From positions 2,480,001-2,544,000 of the forward strand of contig NZ_CP058552.1 of assembly GCF_013401555.1 (NCBI RefSeq): a stretch of DNA of 64,000 bases. The letters run 5' to 3'. The notes under the pieces are model-generated. The model ran no database searches and was not told the origin of the DNA. It was given only the letters and a program-made list of their open reading frames with translations. Numbering within the stretch: position 1 is the stretch's first letter; every line of letters begins with the position of its first letter. The position numbers and the translations under genes are program-made. This document shows, piece by piece, positions 34,524 through 43,888 of this stretch. The DNA comes from Paenibacillus sp. E222 (lineage in GTDB: Bacteria > Bacillota > Bacilli > Paenibacillales > Paenibacillaceae).

Positions 34524-35843
34524 ATGGAACAATTCAGACTACCCAAAATACCGATGCCACCTGTTGCATTGCCACAAGCCGTACAGGCTGTAATGGAAGA
34601 AGCAGAGCAGAAGCTGGCGCATCGACCGAAGCTGCTTCAACTATTCAAGAACTGTTTCCCGAATACGATTGAAACAACAACGAAATTAATGGATGACGGC
34701 ACAACCTTTGTCATCACTGGCGATATTCCAGCTTCCTGGCTGCGTGATTCCGTGGAGCAAGTGGTGCATTACATTCCATTTGCCAAGGAAGATCAAGACC
34801 TGCAACGCATTATTGGCGGTCTGATCAAGCGTCACATCCAGTACGTTCATATTGATCCATATGCTAACGCCTTTAACGAGACAGCCAATGACTGGCACTG
34901 GAACACCACCGACGTGACCGAGATGTCACCTTGGGTGTGGGAGCGCAAATTCGAAATTGATTCCTTGTGCTTTGTCGTGCGTCTCGCTTATTTATATTGG
35001 AAAGAAACCGAACTGACGGATATTTTCGATTCCAGCTTCAAAGCCGCCATGCGCAAAATCGTAGATCTGTTCAAGGTGGAGCAGCATCACATGGAGCAAT
35101 CACCATACAGCTTTACCCGCAATAACGGTATTGCTACGGATTCAATCCGCAATAACGGACGAGGCATGCCCGTCAATTACACAGGCATGATCTGGTCTGG
35201 TTTCCGTTCCAGTGATGATGCGTGTGATTTCCATTACAACATTCCAGGCAATATGTTTGCCGTCGTTGCCCTGCGTCAGATGCAGGAGTTCGCGGAGTGG
35301 GTATTCCGGGATATGGAGTTCCTGCAGGAACTTAAGGATCTGGAAGCCGAAGTAGATCATGGTATCCAGCTGTACGGTATTTACCGTCATCCTGAATTTG
35401 GCCCGATCTATGCTTATGAGACGGATGGATTCGGCAACTACTGCCTGATGGACGATGCGGGTACACCGGGACTGATGTCTATTCCTTATCTTGGTTACGT
35501 CACAGCGGATGATCCGATCTATCAGAATACGAGACGTTTTGCGCTCAGCAAAGAGAATCCGTTCTATTATGAAGGCAAAGTTGCCAAAGGAATCGGCAGC
35601 CCGCATACACCGCCGGATTACATCTGGCATATGGGTCTGTCCATGCAAGGATTGACGGCCCAGTCTGCTGAAGAGAAGCTCGAAATCATTCGGATGCTGG
35701 AAGCAACGGATGCGGATACAGGATATATGCATGAAGGTTTCCATGCCGACGATCCGACGATTTTTACGAGAAAATGGTTTGCTTGGTCCAACAGCCTGTT
35801 CTCCCAGTTGGTCTATAAATCCATGAAGGATGGTTTGCTATGA
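34524..35843 (+). CDS. Exo-alpha-1,6-mannosidase, GH125
   Basis: A 439-residue cytoplasmic GH125 enzyme with an (alpha/alpha)6 fold that releases non-reducing alpha-1,6-mannose, as on the N-glycan core. The substrate-binding motif DIPASWLRDS is at about residues 69-78, the likely catalytic acid in IWSGFRSSDDACDF, and the base region in MHEGFHADDPTIFTRKWFAW. The length matches pneumococcal and clostridial GH125. The ATG at 34524 is preferred. A GTG at 34512 overlaps the SD AAGGAG. Its stop codon overlaps the start of the next gene (ATGA). GH125 is essentially restricted to N-glycan or mannan use, which gives strong support to the proposed role of this cluster. Confidence 0.93.
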   Translation: MEQFRLPKIPMPPVALPQAVQAVMEEAEQKLAHRPKLLQLFKNCFPNTIETTTKLMDDGTTFVITGDIPASWLRDSVEQVVHYIPFAKEDQDLQRIIGGLIKRHIQYVHIDPYANAFNETANDWHWNTTDVTEMSPWVWERKFEIDSLCFVVRLAYLYWKETELTDIFDSSFKAAMRKIVDLFKVEQHHMEQSPYSFTRNNGIATDSIRNNGRGMPVNYTGMIWSGFRSSDDACDFHYNIPGNMFAVVALRQMQEFAEWVFRDMEFLQELKDLEAEVDHGIQLYGIYRHPEFGPIYAYETDGFGNYCLMDDAGTPGLMSIPYLGYVTADDPIYQNTRRFALSKENPFYYEGKVAKGIGSPHTPPDYIWHMGLSMQGLTAQSAEEKLEIIRMLEATDADTGYMHEGFHADDPTIFTRKWFAWSNSLFSQLVYKSMKDGLL

Positions 35844-38800
35844 GCAGCGCACAGGTGAAGAGAACCAAGTTGATTATTTTCTCTGATCCAACGTTTCCAG
35901 TGGAGGGTACTTTGCCAACGCAAGGTGCTCTTGATTCATGGAAAGCATCGGAAGAGATCATCGTTGTGGGCGCGGATGAATTGGCTTCGGCTTTGAGCAC
36001 AGCGGCAGGTGAAGGGTGTTTCGTGAACCTGCATGCGCCTTATTTTCCAAAATCCGCTTGGACCGCAATTGCAGCTTTTCTTCATCAGGGCGGAAGCCTG
36101 ATCAGTGTTGGCGGTGCACCATTCAAACGTCCTGTTCGTCAGGAGAATGGGGCATGGATTTCCGAGTCGGAACAAACGGCGTATCACCAGGAGCTTTATA
36201 TTCATGAGGCATTAAAGGTATCCGCAGCCAAAGTGGATTCACTAATTTCCTCAGAAGATATTTCACTCCTTGCAGGCAAAGAGGGACTGTTCGAGAGTGC
36301 GGATACGTGGAATCTGGTACCTCATACAACCAAAACAAGCGATTTGCCACATCAAATGGGTTCCTCAGGTCCGATGAGCACGCAGATTTCTCCGCTGCTT
36401 CGCGGCCGCAGCAAGGATGGTCGCAGCATCGCTGCCCCAATCGTATTATGGGAAAACTCCCGCAGTACGTTTGCCGGTTCGCGCTGGCTGTTTGTGCATC
36501 TGCCTTTGACGGCTGCTTTCTGGGAACAGAACGGAGCAGCTGAAATGGTGAACTGGGCGCAGTATTGCGCCAAAGGTGTAACCGAGCTATCTCTGAAGCC
36601 GAACTATGCTGCATATGATTTGGGTGAACGAGCCTCACTGATCCTCCAAACCCAAATTCTACAGCGTGCGGGCAGCAGAAGAAGTGAGCCGGAACTTTGG
36701 ACCATTGATTTAACCGTTGAACGGGAAGATCGCACAAACGGCACGGTAGAGAAGGTATGGAATCATCAACTGGAGATGGAACTTTCCGGCGAACAGCGTT
36801 TTGAACGGATTCTTCTTCCGTTTTCAATCGAGAGCGGGCTGTACCGAATCATCGGTCGTGTTCAGGCACCGGATGGAGAAGTTCGCATACTGCGGCAGGG
36901 CTTCTGGGGTCAGGACGCAGCTTTGCTCGCAGAAGGGGGAGTCATAACACGCAGCAGAGATTATTTTATCAAAGACGGTCGTCCGCTGCCTGTTGTTGGT
37001 ATGACCTACATGACCTCGGACGTGGCACGGAAATTCCTGTTCCTTCCCAATGCGGATGTATGGGATCGGGATATGGCACAGATGGCGAAAGCCGGCATTA
37101 ACTGGATTCGGACCGGAATTTGGACTGCCTATCGCAACATGATGCAGGTGGATGGTCATATGTCCGAGGATGTACTGCGTGCTATTGATGCGTTCCTGTT
37201 AACGGCAAAACGGCATGGCCTTCAAGTGACGTTCACCTTTTTCTCTTTTACACCCGAGACGTGGGAAGGAACAAATCCATATTTGGACCCGCAGAGCGTA
37301 GATGCACAGAAACGCTTCATTCGCAGCATTGTGAGTCGTCACAGACATTCCACACATGTGGACTGGGACTTGATTAATGAACCGTCGATGTTTGATCCTG
37401 TGCGCATATTCTCCGATGGGCCACGTTCGGCAAGAGATTCATATGAGCAGCAGGCGTTTATCGCGTGGCTTCAGCAGCGGCATCAGACGATTGAAGCGTT
37501 GCAGGAGGCATGGAACATGTCACCTAAGCAGCTCCCTGACTTTACAGCAGCAGTCATTCCTGAACCGGAAGAGATCAATTTCGATGTACAGGATATGCAC
37601 AAGGCTAAAAAAGGAACACGCTGGCTTGATTACTGTCTCTTCTCGATGGAGATGCATAATGTTTGGGCGAGAGAGCTTGTAGGCACGATCAAGGATCTTG
37701 TTCCCCATCATCTGGTTACCGTGGGACAGGATGAAGCTCTCGGAGCACAGCGGCCTTCACCGTTCTTCTACGAGAGTGAAGTGGATTATACAACCGTGCA
37801 TTCCTGGTGGCTCAACGATGACCTGATCTGGGACGGTATTTTCGCCAAAACACCACATAAACCCAATCTCATTCAGGAGACAGGCATCATGTATGTGGAA
37901 ACCCCGGATGGCCGGGCCAAACGCACAGAGGAAGAGCTTCACAGCATTCTGGAGCGCAAATACGCCTATGCCTTCTCAACAGGCGGAGCCGGAGCAGTGC
38001 AATGGATCTGGAATACGAACTTCTATATGGATAATGCCAATGAATCTCATATTGGAGCGCTGAGAGCGGACGGTACAGAAAAACCTGAAGCCGATGTGTC
38101 TTACGATTTTGGCCGATTCATGGAGCAGATTCGAGACCTGTTTACTGATCGTGAGCTGGAGGACATTGCGGTGGTCTTCCCGTATTCCAACGACTTCTCG
38201 AACCGTTCCCTGGCCTACGATGCAACCACAAAATTGACGCGTGTGATGGCTTATGAGCTGAAGCAGCCATTCCGGGCTGTATCCGAGTATCATCTGGAAG
38301 CATTGAAGCAGCAACCTCCGAAGCTGATCATGGTTCCGAGTCCTCACAACATGGACAGCGATGCGTTAAGCGAGCTATTGAACTTCGCGGAGAATGAAGG
38401 AGCTACGCTGCTTATTACGGGCCCGCTCGGGTTGGATGCTTATTGGAAAACAAGTGATCGGGTAGATCATCTTGTTGGCCAGCGCAGTCTGGGCAACGTA
38501 CAGCGAGAAGAAATGCTGAATATTAACGGGGTGAATCACCGCGTCACGTATGGTCGTCGCCGGATTGCCGAGGTGGCGAAGGAAACGTTGCTTCATGCGG
38601 AGAATCATACACCTGATGAAGTAGTCGTACTACCATTAGGCAACGGCAAGTTGATCTGGAGCCCGCTGCCGCTGGAGCTGAACAGCCGGGATGAGCCGCT
38701 GGCTGACCTGTATCGATATGCGTCAGAAGTGGCTGGTATTGAAAATGAACTGGAATGGATATCTGGCGGTGATCTGGCAGGGATTTATGGACGGAAGCTG

Positions 38801-39013
38801 AGCTTTCCGAAAGGCAATCTATACGTATTTGTATCGGAGTTCGCTTTGAATCATGAGGTGAAAGTCAGAGATACACGTACGGGAGCCATATATACGTTCC
38901 TGTTGGAGAAAAATCGCTCCGTGCTGTTTGCCACAGATGCGGCCGGACAGCTGCAAGCCGTATATCGACCGGATGAAGTAGAGATTGTACAACAAGAGGT
39001 AGAGGGGGAATAA
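35840..39013 (+). CDS. Large clan GH-A glycosidase, candidate beta-mannosidase
   Basis: A 1057-residue cytoplasmic enzyme of a type I cannot place in one family. Residues 1-230 resemble a GATase-like Rossmann domain and about 250-350 a beta-sandwich. A TIM barrel spans roughly 375-720, with clan GH-A glutamates E514 (WDLINEPS, acid/base) and E680 (LIQETG, nucleophile), 166 residues apart. A second GATase-like domain (about 755-880) and a C-terminal beta region follow, as in GH42/GH164-like enzymes. Its start overlaps the GH125 stop (ATGA). Since GH85 products end in Man-beta-1,4-GlcNAc and no other beta-mannosidase or phosphorylase is visible, this is the best candidate for that step. The assignment is an inference. 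Confidence 0.72.
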   Translation: MSSAQVKRTKLIIFSDPTFPVEGTLPTQGALDSWKASEEIIVVGADELASALSTAAGEGCFVNLHAPYFPKSAWTAIAAFLHQGGSLISVGGAPFKRPVRQENGAWISESEQTAYHQELYIHEALKVSAAKVDSLISSEDISLLAGKEGLFESADTWNLVPHTTKTSDLPHQMGSSGPMSTQISPLLRGRSKDGRSIAAPIVLWENSRSTFAGSRWLFVHLPLTAAFWEQNGAAEMVNWAQYCAKGVTELSLKPNYAAYDLGERASLILQTQILQRAGSRRSEPELWTIDLTVEREDRTNGTVEKVWNHQLEMELSGEQRFERILLPFSIESGLYRIIGRVQAPDGEVRILRQGFWGQDAALLAEGGVITRSRDYFIKDGRPLPVVGMTYMTSDVARKFLFLPNADVWDRDMAQMAKAGINWIRTGIWTAYRNMMQVDGHMSEDVLRAIDAFLLTAKRHGLQVTFTFFSFTPETWEGTNPYLDPQSVDAQKRFIRSIVSRHRHSTHVDWDLINEPSMFDPVRIFSDGPRSARDSYEQQAFIAWLQQRHQTIEALQEAWNMSPKQLPDFTAAVIPEPEEINFDVQDMHKAKKGTRWLDYCLFSMEMHNVWARELVGTIKDLVPHHLVTVGQDEALGAQRPSPFFYESEVDYTTVHSWWLNDDLIWDGIFAKTPHKPNLIQETGIMYVETPDGRAKRTEEELHSILERKYAYAFSTGGAGAVQWIWNTNFYMDNANESHIGALRADGTEKPEADVSYDFGRFMEQIRDLFTDRELEDIAVVFPYSNDFSNRSLAYDATTKLTRVMAYELKQPFRAVSEYHLEALKQQPPKLIMVPSPHNMDSDALSELLNFAENEGATLLITGPLGLDAYWKTSDRVDHLVGQRSLGNVQREEMLNINGVNHRVTYGRRRIAEVAKETLLHAENHTPDEVVVLPLGNGKLIWSPLPLELNSRDEPLADLYRYASEVAGIENELEWISGGDLAGIYGRKLSFPKGNLYVFVSEFALNHEVKVRDTRTGAIYTFLLEKNRSVLFATDAAGQLQAVYRPDEVEIVQQEVEGE

Positions 39014-39017
39014 TACA

Positions 39018-41837
39018 ATGACCAAACCAACAAGCAAATCGAAAAGAGCGCATATTATTTCTCATACGCACTGGGATCGGGAATGGTATTTGCCGTATGA
39101 GAAGCATCATATGCGATTGGTGCAGCTGGTGGATGCCTTGCTGGATCAGCTCGATCAGGGGCCGGATTTTAAAAGCTTTTACCTGGACGGCCAGACAATC
39201 ATCATCGATGACTATCTTCAGGTTAGACCGGAGCAGAAGGAACGGCTGGAGAAGCATATTCGTGATGGCCGGATTGTCATTGGGCCCTGGTATATTTTGC
39301 AGGATGCCTTCCTGACCAGTGGTGAAGCAAACGTACGTAATATGCAGGTCGGACATCGGGATGCCAAACGTTACGGAACACCTTCAAAGGTCGGATACTT
39401 CCCGGATACGTTCGGGCTTGTAGGACAGACACCGCAGCTTATGCTGCAATCGGGCATCGATAATGTCTTTTTCGGGCGAGGCGTGAAACCAACGGGCTTC
39501 AACAACATGGTGTCTGACGATGGATACGAATCCAGTTTCTCAGAGCTGATGTGGGAAGGTCCGGATGGATCTAAAGTGCTTGGTGTTTTATTCGCCAACT
39601 GGTACTCTAACGGGAATGAGGTTCCGGTGGACGAAGCTTCAGCTCGCAAGTTCTGGGAAACCAAGCTGGCTGACGCGGAGAAATATGCATCGACCAATGA
39701 ATTGCTGTACATGAACGGATGTGATCACCAGCCAATTCAGAAGGATCTGCCTGAAGCCATCCGTATGGCTGAACAATTGTATCCCGATATCGAGTTTGTT
39801 CACTCCAACTTCCCGGACTATCTGTCCGCGTTGAAAGCATCTGCGGTTCAGGAGCTGTCTGTTGTAAAAGGAGAGCTGCGCAGCCAGCGTACCGATGGCT
39901 GGGGCACTCTGGTGAACACCGCTTCTGCACGCGTTTATCTGAAACAGATGAACCAACTGGGCCAAGCCATGTTGGAAAAAGTAGCTGAGCCGCTGGCTTC
40001 GTTCGCGCATCTGCTAGGTCATCCATATCCGCATGATCAGTTTACCTATGCGTGGAAAACGTTGATGCAGAATCATCCGCATGACAGCATCTGTGGCTGT
40101 AGCGTAGACGAGGTGCATCGCGAGATGGTCACCCGGTTTGATAAGAGCCGTCATGTGGCTGAGGCCCTGATTGAGGATAGCACCAGCCAAATCGCTGCAG
40201 CTGTGGATACTTCAACATTTGAACGATATGGTGAGGAAGCGCGGCCTGTGGTTGTGTTTAACACATCGGGATGGGAGCGCAGCGGTGTAGTTCAGATTGA
40301 ACTGGATGCGGCCCGTTTGTACTTCCGCGATGGTTTCTCATTGGAAGATATGGCAGCCAAAATGAACGCCATCGACCTGGCAGGTCGTATATTGGTGGAT
40401 GAAGAAGGCAAACCAGTTCCGTGTACGGTAGAGGATCTGGGTCTGCAATTCGGCTATGATCTGCCGGATGATCGATTCCGTCAGCCATATAGCTGCCGTC
40501 GGGTCAGCATTACGTTTGAAGCAGAGAATGTGCCTGCACTTGGCCTGAAGACGTATGCTTTGGTTCGTATGGACAGCAATGCTGCGAGTGATTCAAATGC
40601 TGCTGGGGAGTCTGTGGATAACACTACGAATTCAAATACACTGCTGCGTGGTGAACGTGGCATGGAAAATGAATATTTTATCGTAAATATTTCAGACAAC
40701 GGGTCGTTTGAACTTACAGATAAACGGACAGGCCGGACGTATAAAGATCTTGGCGTGTATGAAAATGTCGGTGATATCGGCAATGAGTACATGTTCAAGC
40801 AACCGGAAAATGAAGTGGCATTGACTACGAAGGATCTTCGGGCAGAAATTCGGGTTATTGAAGATGCGCCTTACAGAGCTTCGTACGAAATTGTTCATCA
40901 TTGGGAAATTCCTGAATCCGCTGATGAAACGCTTGATCGTGAGCAGCGGGAACTGATTTATTATCCACATCGTAAAGCGCAACGTTCCAAACAAATGATT
41001 AGGCTCAAGATCCGAACCATTGTGTCGTTAAGCCGCAGTGGAAAAGGTATCAAGCTCGAAACAACTTTCAACAATCAGGCGAAGGATCATCGGGTACGGG
41101 CACTCTTCCCGACGGATCTGACATCGGCTGTTCATCACGTTGACTCGATGTTCGAAATTGCTACTCGCGATAATACGCCTGCACCGGAATGGCAGAATCC
41201 GAGCAATACCCAGCATCAGCAAAGTTTTGTTGATGTGAGTGAGGATCAGGCTGGATTGGTTGTAGCCAATCTGGGTCTGAATGAATATGAGGTTCTTGAG
41301 GATGGACGGAATACGATTGCCGTAACACTGCTTCGTGCCGTGGGAGAACTTGGAGACTGGGGATTGTTCCCTACACCGGAAGCTCAGTGTCTCGGTGAGC
41401 ATTCCTTCCAGCTGGAGATTATCCCTCATGACGGGAACGGAGCAACATCCGGAGCGTACATTGAAGCTTACCAGTTCCAGATTCCATGGACTTTGGCTCA
41501 GACGACCGTACATCCGGGATTCCTGACACCAAGCAACACACCTTTTGCGTGGCAAGGGGACGGTCTTGCGTTTTCTTCACTGAAGGTGAACGAGGATTCG
41601 GGTGATCTGATGTTGCGTTGGTATAATATGGGGTCCAATACAACTGAGTTGAAGTTTGCTGCTTCTGAGTCCATCCCGCAAGCATTGGAAGATGCATATC
41701 AGAGCAACATTCTGGAGGAAGAGACAGGCAAACTGAATGCTTCGATGGTAAATGAATCTTCCACTGCCTTGACTAGCAAAGAATGGGCTCTTCAAGCGGG
41801 ACCTTGTGAGATTGTTACGGTGGGGCTGCGTCGTTAA
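39018..41837 (+). CDS. Alpha-mannosidase, GH38 (MngB/SpGH38-like)
   Basis: A 939-residue second GH38, lacking the long N-terminal domain of the first and so of the MngB/SpGH38 type. It has the zinc-binding start HIISHTHWDREWYLP (about residues 12-26), the nucleophile D130 in GYFPDTFGL, and NHPHDSICGCSVDEVH later in the catalytic domain. There is no signal peptide, so it works on imported glycans. SpGH38 removes alpha-1,3-linked mannose from the core, which would complement GH125. A serine/asparagine-rich loop (about residues 525-545, DSNAASDSNAAGESVDN) is present. It starts four bases after the previous stop and is the last gene of the operon. No terminator is obvious directly after it. Confidence 0.92.
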   Translation: MTKPTSKSKRAHIISHTHWDREWYLPYEKHHMRLVQLVDALLDQLDQGPDFKSFYLDGQTIIIDDYLQVRPEQKERLEKHIRDGRIVIGPWYILQDAFLTSGEANVRNMQVGHRDAKRYGTPSKVGYFPDTFGLVGQTPQLMLQSGIDNVFFGRGVKPTGFNNMVSDDGYESSFSELMWEGPDGSKVLGVLFANWYSNGNEVPVDEASARKFWETKLADAEKYASTNELLYMNGCDHQPIQKDLPEAIRMAEQLYPDIEFVHSNFPDYLSALKASAVQELSVVKGELRSQRTDGWGTLVNTASARVYLKQMNQLGQAMLEKVAEPLASFAHLLGHPYPHDQFTYAWKTLMQNHPHDSICGCSVDEVHREMVTRFDKSRHVAEALIEDSTSQIAAAVDTSTFERYGEEARPVVVFNTSGWERSGVVQIELDAARLYFRDGFSLEDMAAKMNAIDLAGRILVDEEGKPVPCTVEDLGLQFGYDLPDDRFRQPYSCRRVSITFEAENVPALGLKTYALVRMDSNAASDSNAAGESVDNTTNSNTLLRGERGMENEYFIVNISDNGSFELTDKRTGRTYKDLGVYENVGDIGNEYMFKQPENEVALTTKDLRAEIRVIEDAPYRASYEIVHHWEIPESADETLDREQRELIYYPHRKAQRSKQMIRLKIRTIVSLSRSGKGIKLETTFNNQAKDHRVRALFPTDLTSAVHHVDSMFEIATRDNTPAPEWQNPSNTQHQQSFVDVSEDQAGLVVANLGLNEYEVLEDGRNTIAVTLLRAVGELGDWGLFPTPEAQCLGEHSFQLEIIPHDGNGATSGAYIEAYQFQIPWTLAQTTVHPGFLTPSNTPFAWQGDGLAFSSLKVNEDSGDLMLRWYNMGSNTTELKFAASESIPQALEDAYQSNILEEETGKLNASMVNESSTALTSKEWALQAGPCEIVTVGLRR

Positions 41838-41953
41838 TTTTCCAAGCGTGATCGGATCAATTCTTTGTGTAGTGTCTAACCGAAGTTCTGCGTACTGTCA
41901 TGGAATGGATAATGCTTTTTCCAGCTGAACATGTTGAGTTATTCCTCAAGTTT

Positions 41954-42041
41954 ATATAGAATGAACAGTAGAATTACAAGCGATCGAAGGTTACCCTGCC
42001 ATCATGATGGTCATCGTAAAATTCAATTGTTCATTCTATAT
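41954..42041 (+). repeat. Deletion relic of the palindromic element (copy G) with perfect 14-bp inverted ends, upstream of dnaI
   Basis: ATATAGAATGAACA (41954-41967) and TGTTCATTCTATAT (42028-42041) are exact inverted repeats around 60 bp. The interior AGCGATCGAAGGTTACCCTG, then CCATC, matches the right half of copies B, D and F (AGCGATCGGAAGGTT, CTGTCATC). The left half and the core stem are missing. It lies at the right edge of the glycan island and ends 27 bp before the dnaI start. The interval 41838-41953 contains nothing recognisable. Confidence 0.6.
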
Positions 42042-42067
42042 TGAAACTATTAAGGGGGCTTGAAGCC

Positions 42068-43018
42068 ATGGAATCCTTGGGAGGACTGCTTCAGCAGCTG
42101 AATCCTTCCTTTCGTGAACAGTCGCGGCGGATTGCGGCGGATTTGATGGAAGATCCGTACGTACGCGAATTCCGCACAGGTCATCCTGAACTGAAAGATG
42201 CACAGCTTATTACCGATCTGAGCAAGCTGTATCAGTATGCCAAAGATTCGAAGAACTGTGCGAACTGTCCGGGGCTCGACAACTGTCCTAACGATTTCCA
42301 GGGTCACTTTTGCAAACTGGAAGTAGAGCATTTTAACGGTAAACCCGAAATTATAGATAAAAAAGCACCTTGTTCCAAACATATCGCCCGGCAAAATGAG
42401 CATGTCATCAAGCAGAGAATCCGCAGTTTCTATGTGGACGAGCGTGCGCTCAATGCAGGATATAACGATGTGGAAATTATGGGCAAGGATCGGATGCGTG
42501 CTCCGGCGGTGAACCAGGTTCTGCGTTATATTAACGACACCAAGGAGAATGGATTATCTCCGCAAGGACTGTTTTTGGAAGGATCATTTGGAACGGGCAA
42601 GACGTTTCTGATGTGTTATCTGCTGCATGAACTCGCGGTTGTGGGCCACACAGGTGTTATTATCTACATGCCTGATTTTGTGGAGGATCTGAAATCCATG
42701 ATTAGTGAAGGAAACAAGCTGAAGGAAACGACGGATATTCTGAAAAGCTGTGATCTGCTCATCTTTGATGATATTGGGGCAGAGAATCTGAACCCATGGG
42801 TTCGGGATCATGTGATGGGTTCCATTCTGAACTACCGTATGAATCGCAAACCTACATTTTACACGTCCAACTATAACTTGGATGGGCTGGAGAAACATCT
42901 TAGCTTCACCAGCAGGGATGGCGAGGAAATGAACAAAGGCCAGCGTTTGATGGACCGGATTCGTCCGTTTGTTGATGTCATCTCGGTTCGGGGTGAGAAT
43001 CAACGGGGCAAACGTTAA
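42068..43018 (+). CDS. dnaI: Primosomal protein DnaI, helicase loader
   Basis: A 316-residue AAA+ ATPase that loads the DnaC replicative helicase together with DnaB and DnaD. The N-terminal zinc-binding region has cysteines in CANCPGLDNCPNDFQGHFC and a further CSKH. The AAA+ domain has Walker A GSFGTGKT (residues 172-179), Walker B LLIFDDIGAE and the sensor region FYTSNYNLDGL. The start ATG 42068 follows AAGGGGG with a nine-base spacer, in preference to an in-frame TTG at 42041 without a site. Its usual partner dnaB is about 25 kb to the left in this window. Confidence 0.94.
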   Translation: MESLGGLLQQLNPSFREQSRRIAADLMEDPYVREFRTGHPELKDAQLITDLSKLYQYAKDSKNCANCPGLDNCPNDFQGHFCKLEVEHFNGKPEIIDKKAPCSKHIARQNEHVIKQRIRSFYVDERALNAGYNDVEIMGKDRMRAPAVNQVLRYINDTKENGLSPQGLFLEGSFGTGKTFLMCYLLHELAVVGHTGVIIYMPDFVEDLKSMISEGNKLKETTDILKSCDLLIFDDIGAENLNPWVRDHVMGSILNYRMNRKPTFYTSNYNLDGLEKHLSFTSRDGEEMNKGQRLMDRIRPFVDVISVRGENQRGKR

Positions 43019-43068
43019 TTTCTATTTATGTTACCGATCTGATCTATTTTTTACTCCTATAGTCCAAA

Positions 43069-43108
43069 AAAAGCCTGGCTTTCGCATTGTAGCGAAAACC
43101 GGGCTTTT
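43069..43108. terminator. Bidirectional terminator after dnaI
   Basis: AAAAGCCTGGCTTTCGC pairs with GCGAAAACCGGGCTTTT around ATTGT, with A and T tracts on both sides. It serves dnaI (plus) and the 51-aa gene (minus). Confidence 0.8.
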
Positions 43109-43133
43109 CTGGCCTGCGTGCAGCCTGAAGTTC

Positions 43134-43289
43134 CTATTCGGTGATAAATTTGAAAATAACCATTCCGAAAAAGATAACCGTCATCAGGCCGGCCATGCCA
43201 GCAACACCCGCGATCAGATCAAACAGATCGTTACGGGGTTCCTCGTTCACATGTTCACGCGGGTCGTTGATCCGCACATTTGCATCCAT
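43134..43289 (-). CDS. 51-residue single-pass membrane peptide
   Basis: A short gene with a perfect ribosome binding site, AAGGAGG then seven bases then ATG at 43289. The peptide begins MDANVRINDPREHVNEEPRN, a charged soluble head, continues with a hydrophobic segment of about 25 residues (DLIAGVAGMAGLMTVIFFGM and onward), and ends KFITE. It is convergent with dnaI and shares its terminator. A one-helix membrane peptide with an acidic/basic head could be a regulator of a larger membrane complex. No family was recognised. Confidence 0.72.
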   Translation of the reverse strand: MDANVRINDPREHVNEEPRNDLFDLIAGVAGMAGLMTVIFFGMVIFKFITE

Positions 43290-43552
43290 GGTATTGCCTC
43301 CTTATGGGGATAACAGCTTGCCCTTACAGGGAGCTGAAGCCCGGAGTAATTTTAGTATACTTGGAAAAGAAAGCGTTTGTAAAGATTTTGCAGCGAACCT
43401 GCAAGTTCTTCAATTGTGAAGATTTGATGTTGGGAAGATGAACATTGATCCGTTCATTTCACAACATTAGAGTAGCTGTGTTATACTGGAAGTGTCGTTC
43501 GCGACGTTACAGGTTAAAATAAACCGTAAGTATATATAAGGAGGACAATTTC

Positions 43553-43870
43553 ATGGCTATTGTTAACGTATCCGATCAATCCTTCAACGCTGAAGTCGAA
43601 GGCGAAGGAACGGTTCTTGTTGATTTCTGGGCGCCTTGGTGTGGTCCTTGTAAAATGCTCGCTCCAATCCTGGAAGAGCTGTCCACCGAAGTTGGCGATG
43701 CAGTGAAAATTGCTAAAGTCAATGTGGACGAAAATCCGGAATCCGCTTCCCGCTTCGGCGTAATGAGCATTCCAACATTGATCTTCTTCAAAGATGGTCA
43801 ACCGGTTGATAAAGTGGTTGGTCTGAATTCGAAAGATGCTCTCAAAGGAATTATCGAAAAACACCAATAA
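43553..43870 (+). CDS. trxA: Thioredoxin
   Basis: A 105-residue thioredoxin with the active site WCGPC (cysteines 30 and 33), the cis-proline loop SIPT and the central aspartate in LVDFWAPW. It reduces protein disulfides in the cytosol using thioredoxin reductase. AAGGAGG precedes the start. It is a single gene with a terminator. No regulatory motif was evident upstream. Confidence 0.97.
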   Translation: MAIVNVSDQSFNAEVEGEGTVLVDFWAPWCGPCKMLAPILEELSTEVGDAVKIAKVNVDENPESASRFGVMSIPTLIFFKDGQPVDKVVGLNSKDALKGIIEKHQ

Positions 43871-43888
43871 TTGACCAAGATTTCACAT

